Assembly (NCBI RefSeq): GCF_002078875.1
Contig: NC_034409.1
Coordinates: 101,177,674 to 101,241,673 of the forward strand
DNA from: Numida meleagris
Lineage: Eukaryota > Chordata > Aves > Galliformes > Numididae
Direction of reading: 5' to 3'
DNA length: 64,000 nt
The notes beneath the pieces were generated by a model. That model saw nothing but the letters and a program-made list of their open reading frames with translations, was not told where the DNA came from and ran no database searches. How positions within the stretch are numbered: position 1 is the first letter of the stretch; each line of letters begins with the position of its first letter. Made by a program: the position numbers and the translations under genes. Positions 50,696 through 61,145 of this stretch are shown piece after piece.

Positions 50696-52205
50696 GTACT
50701 AATAAAGGCTGATATTACCTGTTCCCTAAAAAAGCCTATTGAGTTTAGCTTCAGTAAATAGAATAAACATATTTAAGAGCAGAAACAAAAATATTATTAG
50801 GAAAAGCAGCATAAAATATTTCAGAAACTAGTAACCAAGAATGTGAAGTATTGAGATAATATTTGGTATCTATACATATGCAGCACAAAGAAGGTGCAGA
50901 TCAGTTGCACTGATATTGAAAAGTAACTCATCTCAAGATATATTATTCCAAACAAAAATTCACCCACATGAACGTAGATGAATTATTATAATTTACCTCC
51001 CAGCAGTTACTCTGGAGGATGTTTTCAAATTCCTGCTATAATCACACATTTCAAGATTGGAATTTCCTCTGCTCTGATTACAATTTGAGAACTTTACATT
51101 AAACTCCATGGAACAAATAATCTGCCTGCAAGAGAATGGAATAAATGAGTTTTAAAATTGTCTTTTGCAAAAATTATTGGAATTTTGCATGTTCCACATT
51201 CGAAAGAAGGAATGCATTGTTCCAATGTGAATAAAAAAATGTTTAAATACATTTTAAAATAAAATGTAACAACAAATATACAGGTTTTCTTTTTAAGACA
51301 TTTAATTTCATGTGTTAAAGAAGAATGCTTTCTTACATTGTATTTTTTAATGAAGACTTCCATAATATTTTGAGGAACTTTTCATTTATAGAAATATCAG
51401 CTAAAGCTAGTCAGTCAGCAATCTTTCTCCTTTCTCCTGAGAATACATTAACGTATATTTCCAAGACTTGTTTTACTGTGCTTTTACATTCAAGAAACTT
51501 TTGTCCTTTTACTTTTAGGACCAAATATTTATTTATTTATTAATAAGCTGGCTTTGTTTGCAATGGTTTGGAATTTCCCCTTTCATGGTGACTCTACTTT
51601 TGTTTGGATTATGAACTTCTGTGATGCGTAACTCAACAGATATTCAGTTTCCAAGAAGAAAAACAGATTGATGAATTGTAGCGATATTTTACTTATGAAG
51701 TAAAGTGCATTCCAAACATTTTTCCCATGACAAAAATGTTCTTTTTCATAAATAGGCTATGTATGCACAGTATACATATTCGCGTATATGCAGAATAATC
51801 TTGAATATATCTTAGAGACTATACATTTCTCCCATGACCTGATTCCTCTGCATGCAAAAGTTCTCTTGATATCGAGTTATAGTGAGCAATATACATCTAA
51901 GTGAAGAAGTTACATGTATTAAGAAATATGCTGTTCCTAATAAGAAACCATAAGTAATTATAAAACAGAAAAATGTCAAGCATCAAGTCACACCAAATTC
52001 TTCCTGTACTGTAACAATGTACAAAAAACATTGTGTTCTATTACTGTGAAATAGTTCTGTTAGAAGTATGAAATGGGATTAACTGTGATATAATATCTTT
52101 TTTTTCATCTTTTTCATCAGTATTCTTCCCTGTTCTTTCATGTTCTACTTTCTTTGAAATACAGCATTATAATTTTATTAAATTTTGAAAGAAAATGGGA
52201 CAATT
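50696..52205. other. AT-rich non-coding stretch
   Basis: No gene or recognisable repeat. Confidence 0.5.
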
Positions 52206-52506
52206 GAAAAAAATGGCGTTTATTGGTAAAAGCTAAAGAAATATATAGTGTTTCTTATCTTCTTGCTAGACTGTTCCAGAAGCTCACGCGGTGCTCCTGG
52301 CCAATCATATTGAATCTCCCGCTTCTGACCTGTCACTTCCGACAGGCCATACACGGAGTTGTTGTGCTCCTTATTATGAAAACTAAGAAGCTCAACCCCC
52401 TGTGTCCAAGACACAGGTTCAGCCTCTTAGGCGAACCAATAACAAGCATATGGGGAAGGGCCTTTCCGCGTTACAAACCGAAGTCCGTGACACGCCTACT
52501 ACAACA
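52206..52506 (-). mobile_element. Alpharetrovirus-like (ERVK/class II) endogenous LTR, U5 not recognised
   Basis: Read on the minus strand it starts TGTTGTAGTAGGCGTG at 52506. It is much richer in CpG and G+C than its flanks. Its signals are ordered as in avian leukosis-type LTRs: two ATTGG (inverted CCAAT) boxes (52440-52436 and 52305-52301), an ETS-like CGGAAGTG (52341-52334), a TATATAT box (about 52247-52241), and AATAAA at 52224-52219. The AATAAA sits in the context CAATAAACGCCATTT, close behind the TATA box. Sequence after about 52206 is unlike U5, and no matching 6-bp duplication is found, so the 3' part is probably truncated. It includes two perfect small hairpins (52329-52346 and 52399-52417). 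The 152-residue plus-strand frame across it is a by-product. Confidence 0.68.
52219..52248 (-). promoter_or_regulatory. LTR TATA box and polyadenylation signal
   Basis: On the minus strand, a TATATAT box at about 52247-52241 is followed 17 bases later by AATAAA (52224-52219). This tight spacing, with the poly-A signal at or near the start of R, is an alpharetroviral arrangement. Confidence 0.55.
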
Positions 52507-55500
52507 GTCTCTAGACTGTAAAACTGATAACCAGTTTGAAACACTTTCCATCTCCATCCACCTAGACAAGTTTTCTAAAAGGTTTACTTGTGATAAAATG
52601 GAAAATGAGACAGACCAATATGGTAGGGATAAGGACTCTGTATCTTTGAATATTTTTGAGTATGTTTCTGTAACTAGTTGACACTGAATAGTTCAACTGT
52701 ATTGTCAGATATTTAATTCTGAATTTTACAAATTGCTACCCGCTTGAGACTTTGAATGAAACAATGGCATTAGTTTTCTGTTCAACTATAGACTGAGAAT
52801 TTAATGCACCGATATATTTTATAAAAACATGGGTAAAAAGCTCTTTTCCTCCATTACTACAAAAGCACAAGTACAGTTAGAATACAAAACTATGGAAGGA
52901 TTTGCTAAGCTTTTATAGTTAGAAAGTACTGTTAATATAAAATAACATTAAGTGAAGAAAAAAGATAATTTAAAAACCATATAGAAAGTAATTGAAATAA
53001 TGTCAGACAATATATGTGTTTAAAGAGTAAAAGGTTAGTAATTTTAATATACTTTTCTCATAACTGATTTCTGAATTCCTTAGTTTTCTAAGAATGTGCA
53101 AGTTTTCAAAGTACATGTGGATTTATCTCCTGCAACATTAATAAAACTACTATTTGTTTTAGTAAACTGAAAATTTATGAGACTGAACTGTTTCTACTAG
53201 CAACAGTAATATGACTGTTATCAGTTTCCTTCTCTTTCTGTCATAATACCAACATGCCAGGATGAATTTCTAAAATTTACTTAGTGTAGGTGCCTTGACA
53301 GGACATAATGTGAACATAACTTACAGGTATTGTAAGCGCGTTGCTTATGGTTATCTGGTTAAAGGTGAGGTTTTTGTGCACATGGGGAACAAATACAACT
53401 ACTATAACACACAAGGACTAAAGAATGTATCCAGTAAGAATTTTAATACTATTTTTTTTATTGTTTAAAGAAGTGGTTTACATAATAAAGTGATTCACTG
53501 GTGGGTTAAAGCTAATCTTATATATGGCCCTCATGGCATGGAAATTATCACTTTTATTTCCTTTTCAGTTTGTTACAATTCCCTTCAAAAAGAAAAATGT
53601 GATCTCCATATACTTTCCATGTAGCAATAGCTATTCAATTTTTTTTTCTCCACGTTTAACTTTTAAAGATTATTACAGATTTTTTTGATAAGAAATATTT
53701 TCTCCATTTAATTCCTTGAACTACTTCACTTTCTACCTTAATATTATTATTTTTTTTCCCAGTATGACAAAGGGTACAGGCTCCTTAAATTTAGTTTCAT
53801 TCTTGTAAAAAGTCATTGGTTTTAGGATTTCCATTCAAGGAGAACCTAAACACTTAGGCAAGGTGGAAATCTTTGGTATCAGTGACTCCTTTACACAGTC
53901 CTTACAAATAACTTGGACTCAGAGAAGGAAAACTCAGAGCTGAGGTTTATATCTTCAGGTACGGAAAATAACAAAACTTAAACCAAACTTAATCAAAACA
54001 AAACACAGCAGAGCTTGTTCCAGAAACCATATACCAAGGAAAGCCAAGACTCTATGTCTTTAACTACTGGGTACAAGGCATGAAAAACTCCTTTCAGAAC
54101 CCACTGAAGCTCATGAGGATGTTTGCAATTAACATCAGTATGTAGTATCAGACCATTATTTTTCTGGTTAACCACAGAATATTAGAAACTAAAATAATGG
54201 CAGTCATATTTAAGGAAAAGTGGCTTGAGGTATTTTTTTTTATAAGACTTTAATATTACATTATCACCTTCCTTCTTCCTATCGATGCTGTTGTTGCTAG
54301 TCTCCTCTCATCAAAACTCAAGTATTTTCATCTGTAAATAATAAAACCAGCTGTTTTTCAAATGACATAAAATATCATGATACTGAGATAGTATCATTTG
54401 GGTAGATCTTCTCAAATTGTCTGCTTCTGGTTGGTAATTCTGGGTGGTAATGCTGTTTCTGGTGAAATAGAGTTGCAAGGAAGTGCACGCTGAAGTATAG
54501 TAGCAAAAAGTATTGGGCAAAACCAAGGAAATTCCCTCCCTGCTCTTGCCTTTGAGCTTGACACAGCCACTTCCTTCCATCCACATTTCCTGCTCTGCTC
54601 CAGCCATCCCACAGCAACTCATTCCCCAGTGCTTCATTATGTTGGAATAACCTCCCTGAATTATATATATTTCTTGAAAAATTTTTGCAGGGGTGTTGGA
54701 GACAAGAGGATGAAAAATGGAGCAGAGTGACATGTGAGAAAGGGTATGGAGAACCAATGATATATGCCAGGATATTTTTGACTGAAAATTTCACAGATCC
54801 TTGTTTGATATAACGGAGTGGTAATGAATATTTCTGGGAACTGCATTGTTTCATGTTACAGCATTTCTATTGTTTTGCTTCTTAAATATAGCAGATTGTT
54901 TATACGTCTCAAATTTTTGTTTTCAAAGTTCTGGCTAACAACAATATAGTAAAGTAGTAGGAACACATGAAGAATTTGAGAATAGGCAGGATATAAAATA
55001 TTTTGCCACAAGAATTCTGTATTTGAGTATTACTTATTTTCCTTTTCGTATATGTGTAGTCAGCTCTAGTGGCTCAGTTTACATTTTGGCTTCAAATGCC
55101 AAGTTTAGCTTGGCTCTGCAATGAAAGATTTTTGTTTACCAGAATCTAATGGTAACCTTTCCATAAAAGTCATCCACATAAAGATATTTCTTTTGGTTGA
55201 AAAATGCAGAATATTCATAGTAATAGTCGATTAAAAATAAACATTGAATGCTGTCTGTATACAAAAGGGAAAACTAGAGTATAACATACCTGGCATGATC
55301 CAACCATTTACATTGCTTTTAAATCTAGTTGCCTTTTCTTGCAACTATCTTCTATGAAGATTAATTTATATATCTTTGGGTAAGACATCTATGTATGCCT
55401 GCTCAACTAGAAAAGAGTACTAGAAAATGATCTAAAGGATAATTTTGCAAAAAGAGCATGTTATTTAAGAACAAACTCTATGTATCAATCTACCTCATCA

Positions 55501-58500
55501 CTATCTAAATTTGCACATCTGTGTGTGATCCACAACTGTGCTGCAAAATAAGAAATAAAAATGAATGTTGCTAACATTCTGTTTAAGCTCTACAGATGAT
55601 GGAAAATAAAAATAAAATTGAACTCACAGATTTCATATTTGTAAACCATATTGGTGAAAAAAAATTATAGAGATTTCTGTGGTGTTGAATTAACAGGCTG
55701 AGGAAATATCTTAGGAATATCTAAGTATCCTAAGCAAAAAAAATGACAAACATTTATGTCAGAGGTAGCTGATACAACGTATATTTACTGTTTTCTTAAA
55801 AGAAAACAAAACAAAACAAAACAAAAAAACAACCACACAACTGTAATGTAATGCAAATATTTTCTCGTTCAATGGTAGATTCTCTGTTCTGGTCATTTAT
55901 GAAAGATGGTTTCTTATCCAATATTAGTGCTTTTATCCACTACTATTTCTTAAATGCTGATGTGTCTGTTTACCAAGTTGTCATATAAACATAAATCAAA
56001 TAAAGACATAACATTGCAGCTGTTTTGCTAAAAACAAAAGAAATGAGTTCTTGTCTGTATCTGTAAAGCACTGTGAGACAGTCTTGTAAACAGAGAGAGG
56101 AACACAAGAACAAAGGGGAAAAAACAGAAATATCTAACTCATTTTATACAAAAATTTGCAAGTCAGTGTTGGGCTTGGCCTAAAAGGTCAAAGTCTATGT
56201 CCTCCCCTTTCCTGCTGTTACCTTTGTGACTGACCCTGTCAGTAGAAAATAACAACAAAGTCAACAACAAAAAATTCTGGTCTTGCATTAATCATACTTC
56301 TTTGATTTAAACTTGTTAGCTAATTCTATCTGGGCTAATCCTAAACCAAGGAAGTTTAAAAACACTTTTATTCTACCATTTCTTCAAATAATTTCCCATC
56401 AAACTGGCCATAAGAAACACAGAACAAGCAAAACACATGTAGACAAGAAGGAAAGAAAGATGAACATGTAGCAAAACACCCTAAACATGGTTAAGCTCTA
56501 TGGATGTACTTTATGTAAACTCTCCAACAGTGTGAAATCTTTAGTATACATGCACAAATCAGAATAAGAAATGTTTAAGCTGTACTTTATTCCCCCTTTA
56601 TTCTGCTGCTCAGTTAGTTCTTTCTAGTGCCTACCTTGCACTTAAGAGATCTATGTCAAAGTCTAGCAGCAGCTAGCCAATGTAATGATGTTGGCTCTGT
56701 GGAAAGGACAGAAAATAATAATTGTAGATGTGGGGTTCAGTACCAATTACAGAAGTTGTCTTTATTTTGTGACTTGGTACCCAAATCTCACAAATCTCGA
56801 GCCTTATTACTGCATGTATTCATCCATATACACTAGCTAAGCAATGATCCTGGTGGTGTTCTACATTGGAGGAAGTATGGTAAGATTTTTTTACTGTATG
56901 TACTAGTTACGTAAAAGATACACCCAACTGAGTATAAAGCAACCGTATTGAATTTGCTGTCAAACAATGGTTTTGTTTTCTACATCTAGGAGTGACTTCC
57001 GCACTCCTTTGAGTGCCACTTCCTTATTATTATTTCAGTTGTGAAGTGTCTGAACAAATAATTGTTGTTATTTCTCCCTTATTTAAATTAAAAATATTCA
57101 GCAAGTCATTGCCAGCTTTTGCAACTTTAATGAAGCAGAGGAAGAAGCTGCATTGCAGTGGCTTCAGCTCTTCTCTCTCTCCTCCCCAAAACAGGGGAAA
57201 AAAAAATTAATTACATATACTTCTTACTGAGTAGTTTCTTTATAGGTTTTTTTCAGCTGTCCACTAAAATCAAAACAGAACTTCAATGAGGCTTGAATGG
57301 GGAGACTATTACCTGTCTTTACCAACTGACTATAATATCCTGAGAACAGTAGTCAATGTGTTTATGTATGTGTAAGTATGTATGTATTCATTTATTTTTA
57401 TTTTACTTTAATTTTACACTAACAGGTAGTAGAAACTCTCTCTTTTGCATCTATTTAAATCACTTCACATATTGTTCAAGCTCTCATCTTGCCAAAAATG
57501 ATTTTGGTTGTAAATAGCTGTGGATCCCTGACAAAGTCCAATACTTTCTAACCAGGTTCTTTTAGATATTTCACAGATGGTTGGTTTAGTGTTTAATGCC
57601 AGGTTTGCTTATCCGTAGATATGTGATGTTAAACCAGATTTTAATTTAACAGATTGATACTGCAACATACTGAAATCACAATATGTGTATGTTTAGAAAT
57701 TTCAATTTACAGTCAAATCACAATACGTACATGGTTCTCATTACTGTTGTCTACACGCGCACCATCAGTGTTGGACTCTCCATATAGTCAGAAAGCAATA
57801 CATAGGCCAAAGTGAGCTAAAACTCATTACTCTCTTCACATCTCTTTCTGTTGTTTAGTTCTTATATTTTATGTTGGCCTAAGCTGCATATACAACTCCT
57901 CCATGCTGTTCTGTATGGATAGGAAGTTCTTTTACACTCTTTTAATTAACTCAAGAAAAAAATGTTTACACAACCAGTTGATCCACTTAACTGAAACGAT
58001 CGTTTATATAAAGCAAAGGCCAACAACCTTGAGATAAGCTCAATTTTCTTGGCAACAACTGTGGTCAGGCACTCCCTGCATTCCTCCCTGAGCTTCATGA
58101 GCACATGACCCTTGCCTATCTCCTTCAATCTCCTTACTTTGTCAGGACTTATTGATAGGACACAGTCCTATTTTTGAAACTTCTATCTAATTTTTTACAT
58201 TGAGAAAGAACTTTCATTTTGAAACTTCAGCTCACTTAAAATAATTTCCTACTATCAGGCTTACTAGGCCAAAGAGTCAGTTGTATGCAAGCCATGTTAT
58301 GGCCTAGAAAATTCACTGGCATTTATATTAAGTTGTATTATAACCTTGCCTTTAACATTTTTTTTAAATTAAATTTCCCTGAAACTTTTCACATTTTCTA
58401 AAGAAAGCAGAAAAGAAACGGTGTTTCCTTCCCTAATATTTAACTCTGATATTGAAATCCGTTAAATTCTAAACACATAACAGCGCTGGAAATGAGAATA

Positions 58501-59071
58501 AGCAAAACACCAAAAGCCTTATTTCTCTTAACTAAAAATTCGGAATATACAGTGATAATATATAACTCTTTGTTAATAAATATTTGAAATAAATATTTGA
58601 TGACTGGAAAGCCGTAACTTAGGTTTTCCTTGCTCTTTACCTTACTGAACACTTTCCCGGCTCTTCCCCTGCACTGTTTTGTTTTGCCAGTCTTTCCAAA
58701 GTAGCCATTGCTTAGAGACAGAATAGACATAGTCTGCTTAAGACAGGTGATAACTCATTGCTTTTGCATAAATGTTTTTAATCTCTTCCCTTCAGTTATT
58801 AGACTGTCTTCATTGTGACTAAAAAATTGCTTGTTTTTGCTCTTCCAATCCTTTCCTGCATCCTGTTCAGGGATGGATAGAGTGAAGAGGTGGCAGTATG
58901 AAGCACATGGAAATACTGTAGCCAATGAAAGAAATCTGTGCAGAAATCTTTGCTTAAGTACTAGAAGAAACATTAATCTGTGCTTCACTGATGCTATAGA
59001 TTATTGTGGTTTGACTGTGGCTCTGGTGCCTGGAAGTTCTCCTGGTTAGGTCAACTCTACTTGAGTTAAGT

Positions 59072-59097
59072 AAGAAGCTTTTGGGCAAAAGCTTCTT
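59072..59097. repeat. Perfect 11-bp hairpin followed by T run
   Basis: AAGAAGCTTTT, loop GGGC, AAAAGCTTCTT, then a run of T. It has the shape of a bacterial intrinsic terminator. That function is not expected in a bird genome, so it is listed as a structure only. Confidence 0.7.
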
Positions 59098-59437
59098 TTT
59101 TTATTCAGCACCTTGTGGGCATTCATTCTACTAAGGTGACATTCTCTTTGTGAGTCTTCACTAATTACAATTCTATTATTCAGTTAGTCTCTCCTAATCT
59201 TCCCTCAGAAGGCATCATTAGGAAAAACATTCTCAGTGCAGCACGCAAACATCATCCAGTCTGTTACTCTCTACTGCTAAGAATCCAGAGCTTGATTGTG
59301 ACAGAAAACCATTACACTGATGTTAGAACTCCTGTGTCTGCTTACTTTTGAGAAAAGAAATAAAATGTATTTATTGAAATTTCAATCTGAGATTTCACCA
59401 TTAAATAAACAAATAGATAAATAAAAAGTTATAAGTG

Positions 59438-59547
59438 GAAAAGTTTATTATCCAAAAATTTTATTTCTAGAACCATTAAGTGAATGAATGAATAAAAGGA
59501 TATACAACAGAAAAAGTTTATTATTCAAGCATCTTATTTCCAGAACT
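59438..59547. repeat. Imperfect direct repeat, 73-bp period
   Basis: An ~37-bp segment containing AAAAGTTTATTAT and TTATTTC.AGAAC occurs at about 59438-59474 and again at 59511-59547. It lies in A/T-rich sequence with several AATAAA words. Confidence 0.7.
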
Positions 59548-59650
59548 ATATGAACTATCTACTTACAAATCTGTAACTGGGTGTTGCTGTCCATTCTCTC
59601 TGCAGTGGGTCCTGCCTTAGGGTGCCAGCCCCTTACCTGCATCTGCTCTG

Positions 59651-59735
59651 CAAGGGCTGCAGGAGCATGTCAGGCAGTGTGGGGCTGCCCTATAGGAGCT
59701 GCAGGTGCATGTCGGGCAGTGCAGGGCTGCCCAGG
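59651..59735 (-). repeat. 42-bp tandem repeat, two copies
   Basis: Two near-identical 42-bp units (CTGCAGG anchors at 59657 and 59699). The period equals 14 codons. On the minus strand one frame reads AALHCPTCTCSSYR, then AAPHCLTCSCSPCR. They lie in the C-terminal part of the HSF-like copy. Confidence 0.75.
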
Positions 59736-59975
59736 GCCGCCTGTCAGATGGTGTCAGCGCGGCTGCTGCCAGCACGGCCATGGCAAAGCATTGGCTAAGG
59801 CACAGCAAGGCAGTCTGAGGAGCTGGCCGCTCTAGTGCCTGCGGGTTCCAGGGAAGCTCCTCCTGTGCAGGGCCAGGTGTAAAAGCGGGTGCCACGAAGG
59901 GCAGAGCATTGTGAAGCAGAGGAGCAGAAGCAGCAGTCATGTTGCAGTGGGGTGAATCCATTCACATAAAGGTGA

Positions 59976-59980
59976 GCAAT
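59976..59980. repeat. Target-site duplication, left copy (GCAAT)
   Basis: GCAAT precedes the LTR start TGTCATGG and recurs exactly at 60511-60515. Confidence 0.87.
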
Positions 59981-60510
59981 TGTCATGGTTTTATGATTTT
60001 CGGTTATTGGTACTCCACATCATAACATCATGTAGTGAATGTACCTGGTTCTCAGAAGAGAAGGACTACTACATTCCCCACGGTACTTTGCTCCTCTGTT
60101 ACCATTTTCCAGCCGGAGGGAAAAGATAAAAGCTCGCAGTATAAAAACTCGCAGATCATGAGACTTTGTCCCTTTTTTCCGCCGTCTCTCGTCTTGGCAG
60201 CACCTTGCACTCCAGCCATCTTATCGTCGGTCGTAGAGTAAGGCCTACTTTGATTCTGGGACATTCTCTCTCTCTGTATTGGATTTATCAGCTTAAATTG
60301 TAATTATATTGTATTACAGTGTGTTGTTTTGCATTCCGATATCTTATTTAGTAAATTAGTTTGTTTCTCCTCAGATTGTTGCCGCTGTTCTTTGCTCTCA
60401 GGGCCATCTCCTTACCCTTTTCCCCTTTTCCCTTTTCCCAGGGTGTGGGCCCGTGGGTCCCCCGTCCCCTTCGTCATGGAACCGGGCCGAACGCCCGTAA
60501 ATTGCTGACA
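59981..60510 (+). mobile_element. Solo LTR of an avian endogenous retrovirus (family copy 2), inserted in the HSF-like copy
   Basis: A 530-bp element that starts TGTCATGG and ends GCTGACA, with exact GCAAT duplications on both sides. It is homologous end to end with 12702-13209 (for example the shared AGAAGAGAAGGACTACTACA and CATGGAACCGGGCCGAA). It carries a TATAAAA box at 60140-60146 within a ~15-bp duplicated segment (ATAAAAGCTCGCAGT / ATAAAAACTCGCAG) that copy 1 lacks. The poly-A signal is altered to AGTAAA (60350-60355). Most of the 22-bp length difference from copy 1 comes from the duplication and a pyrimidine-rich tract near 60415. No internal retroviral genes are present. Confidence 0.9.
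60140..60146 (+). promoter_or_regulatory. LTR TATA box
   Basis: TATAAAA in the U3-like part of the LTR. The equivalent place in the other LTR copy reads GATAAAA. If active it would drive transcription rightward, antisense to the HSF-like copy. Confidence 0.5.
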
Positions 60511-60515
60511 GCAAT
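60511..60515. repeat. Target-site duplication, right copy (GCAAT)
   Basis: Exact match to 59976-59980, directly after the LTR end TGACA. In the HSF-like copy these bases belong to the Ile-Ala codons that follow the MKGF motif. Confidence 0.87.
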
Positions 60516-61145
60516 GAAGCCTTTCATGCTCTCACAAACTCTGAAAGGCCCTTTCCTTCCCAGTGCTTCCACCTGATTCTTTGATTACACCACAGTTCCC
60601 ACCGTGACCCCACCAAGTGCTCTCAAACCAGTCACTTCCAACCGGTGCCCAGAGTTTCTCTGGAAAGCTGAGGGCTGCAAAGATACTGGGGGTGCCAGCG
60701 CTTTCCTCAGAAGAGGTGTGAGGTGAACATTTGGTTTCCTGCTCTTCAGTAAAATGCTGTGAGTCCTTTTCGTCCTGTTGGTGCCCCAGCAACATCCCAA
60801 GCTGTTCCTTGATCCTGAGGAAGACCAGGAGAAGGGCAGCCCGAGGACTCAGCAGCTCCTCTGGATCCCAAACAGAAGAGGCTCCTGCTGCAGATGGCTG
60901 ATTTTCAATGTCTCCTGCCTCAGCCTGACCAAGTTTGCACTCACAGCCATCTCGCAGAGGAGCCGCTCTTCCCCCTGCCAGTTGGCAGTGAAATCTCACG
61001 GAACTGTTGGGGGTTCCACTGCGAGATGGTCAGCCGTCCATGGTGCCCACGTGTCATTGCAGTGACATCTCCATGCGTTGCCCAGGGCCCAGCTGGTGCA
61101 GCTGCCAGAGCAGGCCTTGCTGAGCTGCACTTGTTATCCAGAGAC

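Larger units (their letters stand above)
52507..59599. other. Long AT-rich stretch without recognisable genes
   Basis: About 7 kb with no gene, CR1 or LTR recognised. It holds an AAAAC run near 55798-55830, a 13-bp tandem duplication (AATAAATATTTGA) at 58575-58600, a TATG-rich patch near 57360-57395, and the hairpin at 59072-59097. Two overlapping minus-strand frames at 54311-54854 (148 and 159 residues) show no family motif. Confidence 0.45.
59600..61145 (-). pseudogene. HSF-type DNA-binding-domain gene copy (HSFX/HSFY-like), frameshifted and split by a solo LTR
   Basis: A GC-rich island on the minus strand. The frame ending at 60532 contains SFPEKLW (from 60669) and, about 13 residues on, STWWGHGGNCGVI (W codons at 60615-60610). 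These match the first half of the heat-shock-factor fold: FP.KLW, then S.F.S.WW...G.C..I. The next expected part, GRKGPFRVCESMKGF, lies in another frame and ends at 60516, so a frameshift lies between. An LTR then intervenes (59981-60510). Beyond it the domain resumes in the matching frame as IAHLYVNGF (59980-59954), the counterpart of the family's FIRQLNLYGF helix. Family members bind DNA in the nucleus as transcription factors. Here the key RQ residues of that helix are changed, a further short deletion sits at RVC-ESMK, and no in-frame ATG precedes the domain, because the frame opens after a stop near 61035. No intron interrupts the domain, which suggests a retrocopy (inference). The C-terminal part (about 59600-59950) is Pro/Ala/Cys-rich and not alignable by eye. 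Outer boundaries are set by base composition only. Confidence 0.7.

Noticed and set aside
52260..52506. Host promoter / CpG island with CCAAT, ETS-like and E2F-like sites
   Set aside because: The same signals fit better as the U3 of an LTR, since a TATA box and the CAATAAACGCC poly-A context follow in LTR order.
52223..52681. 152-residue plus-strand open frame with unusual composition
   Set aside because: Its first two thirds lie antisense over the alpharetrovirus-like LTR, which explains the CpG content and low stop density. No protein family is recognised.
59072..59105. Rho-independent transcription terminator
   Set aside because: The shape matches, but everything else in the window is avian nuclear DNA, where such a signal has no known role.
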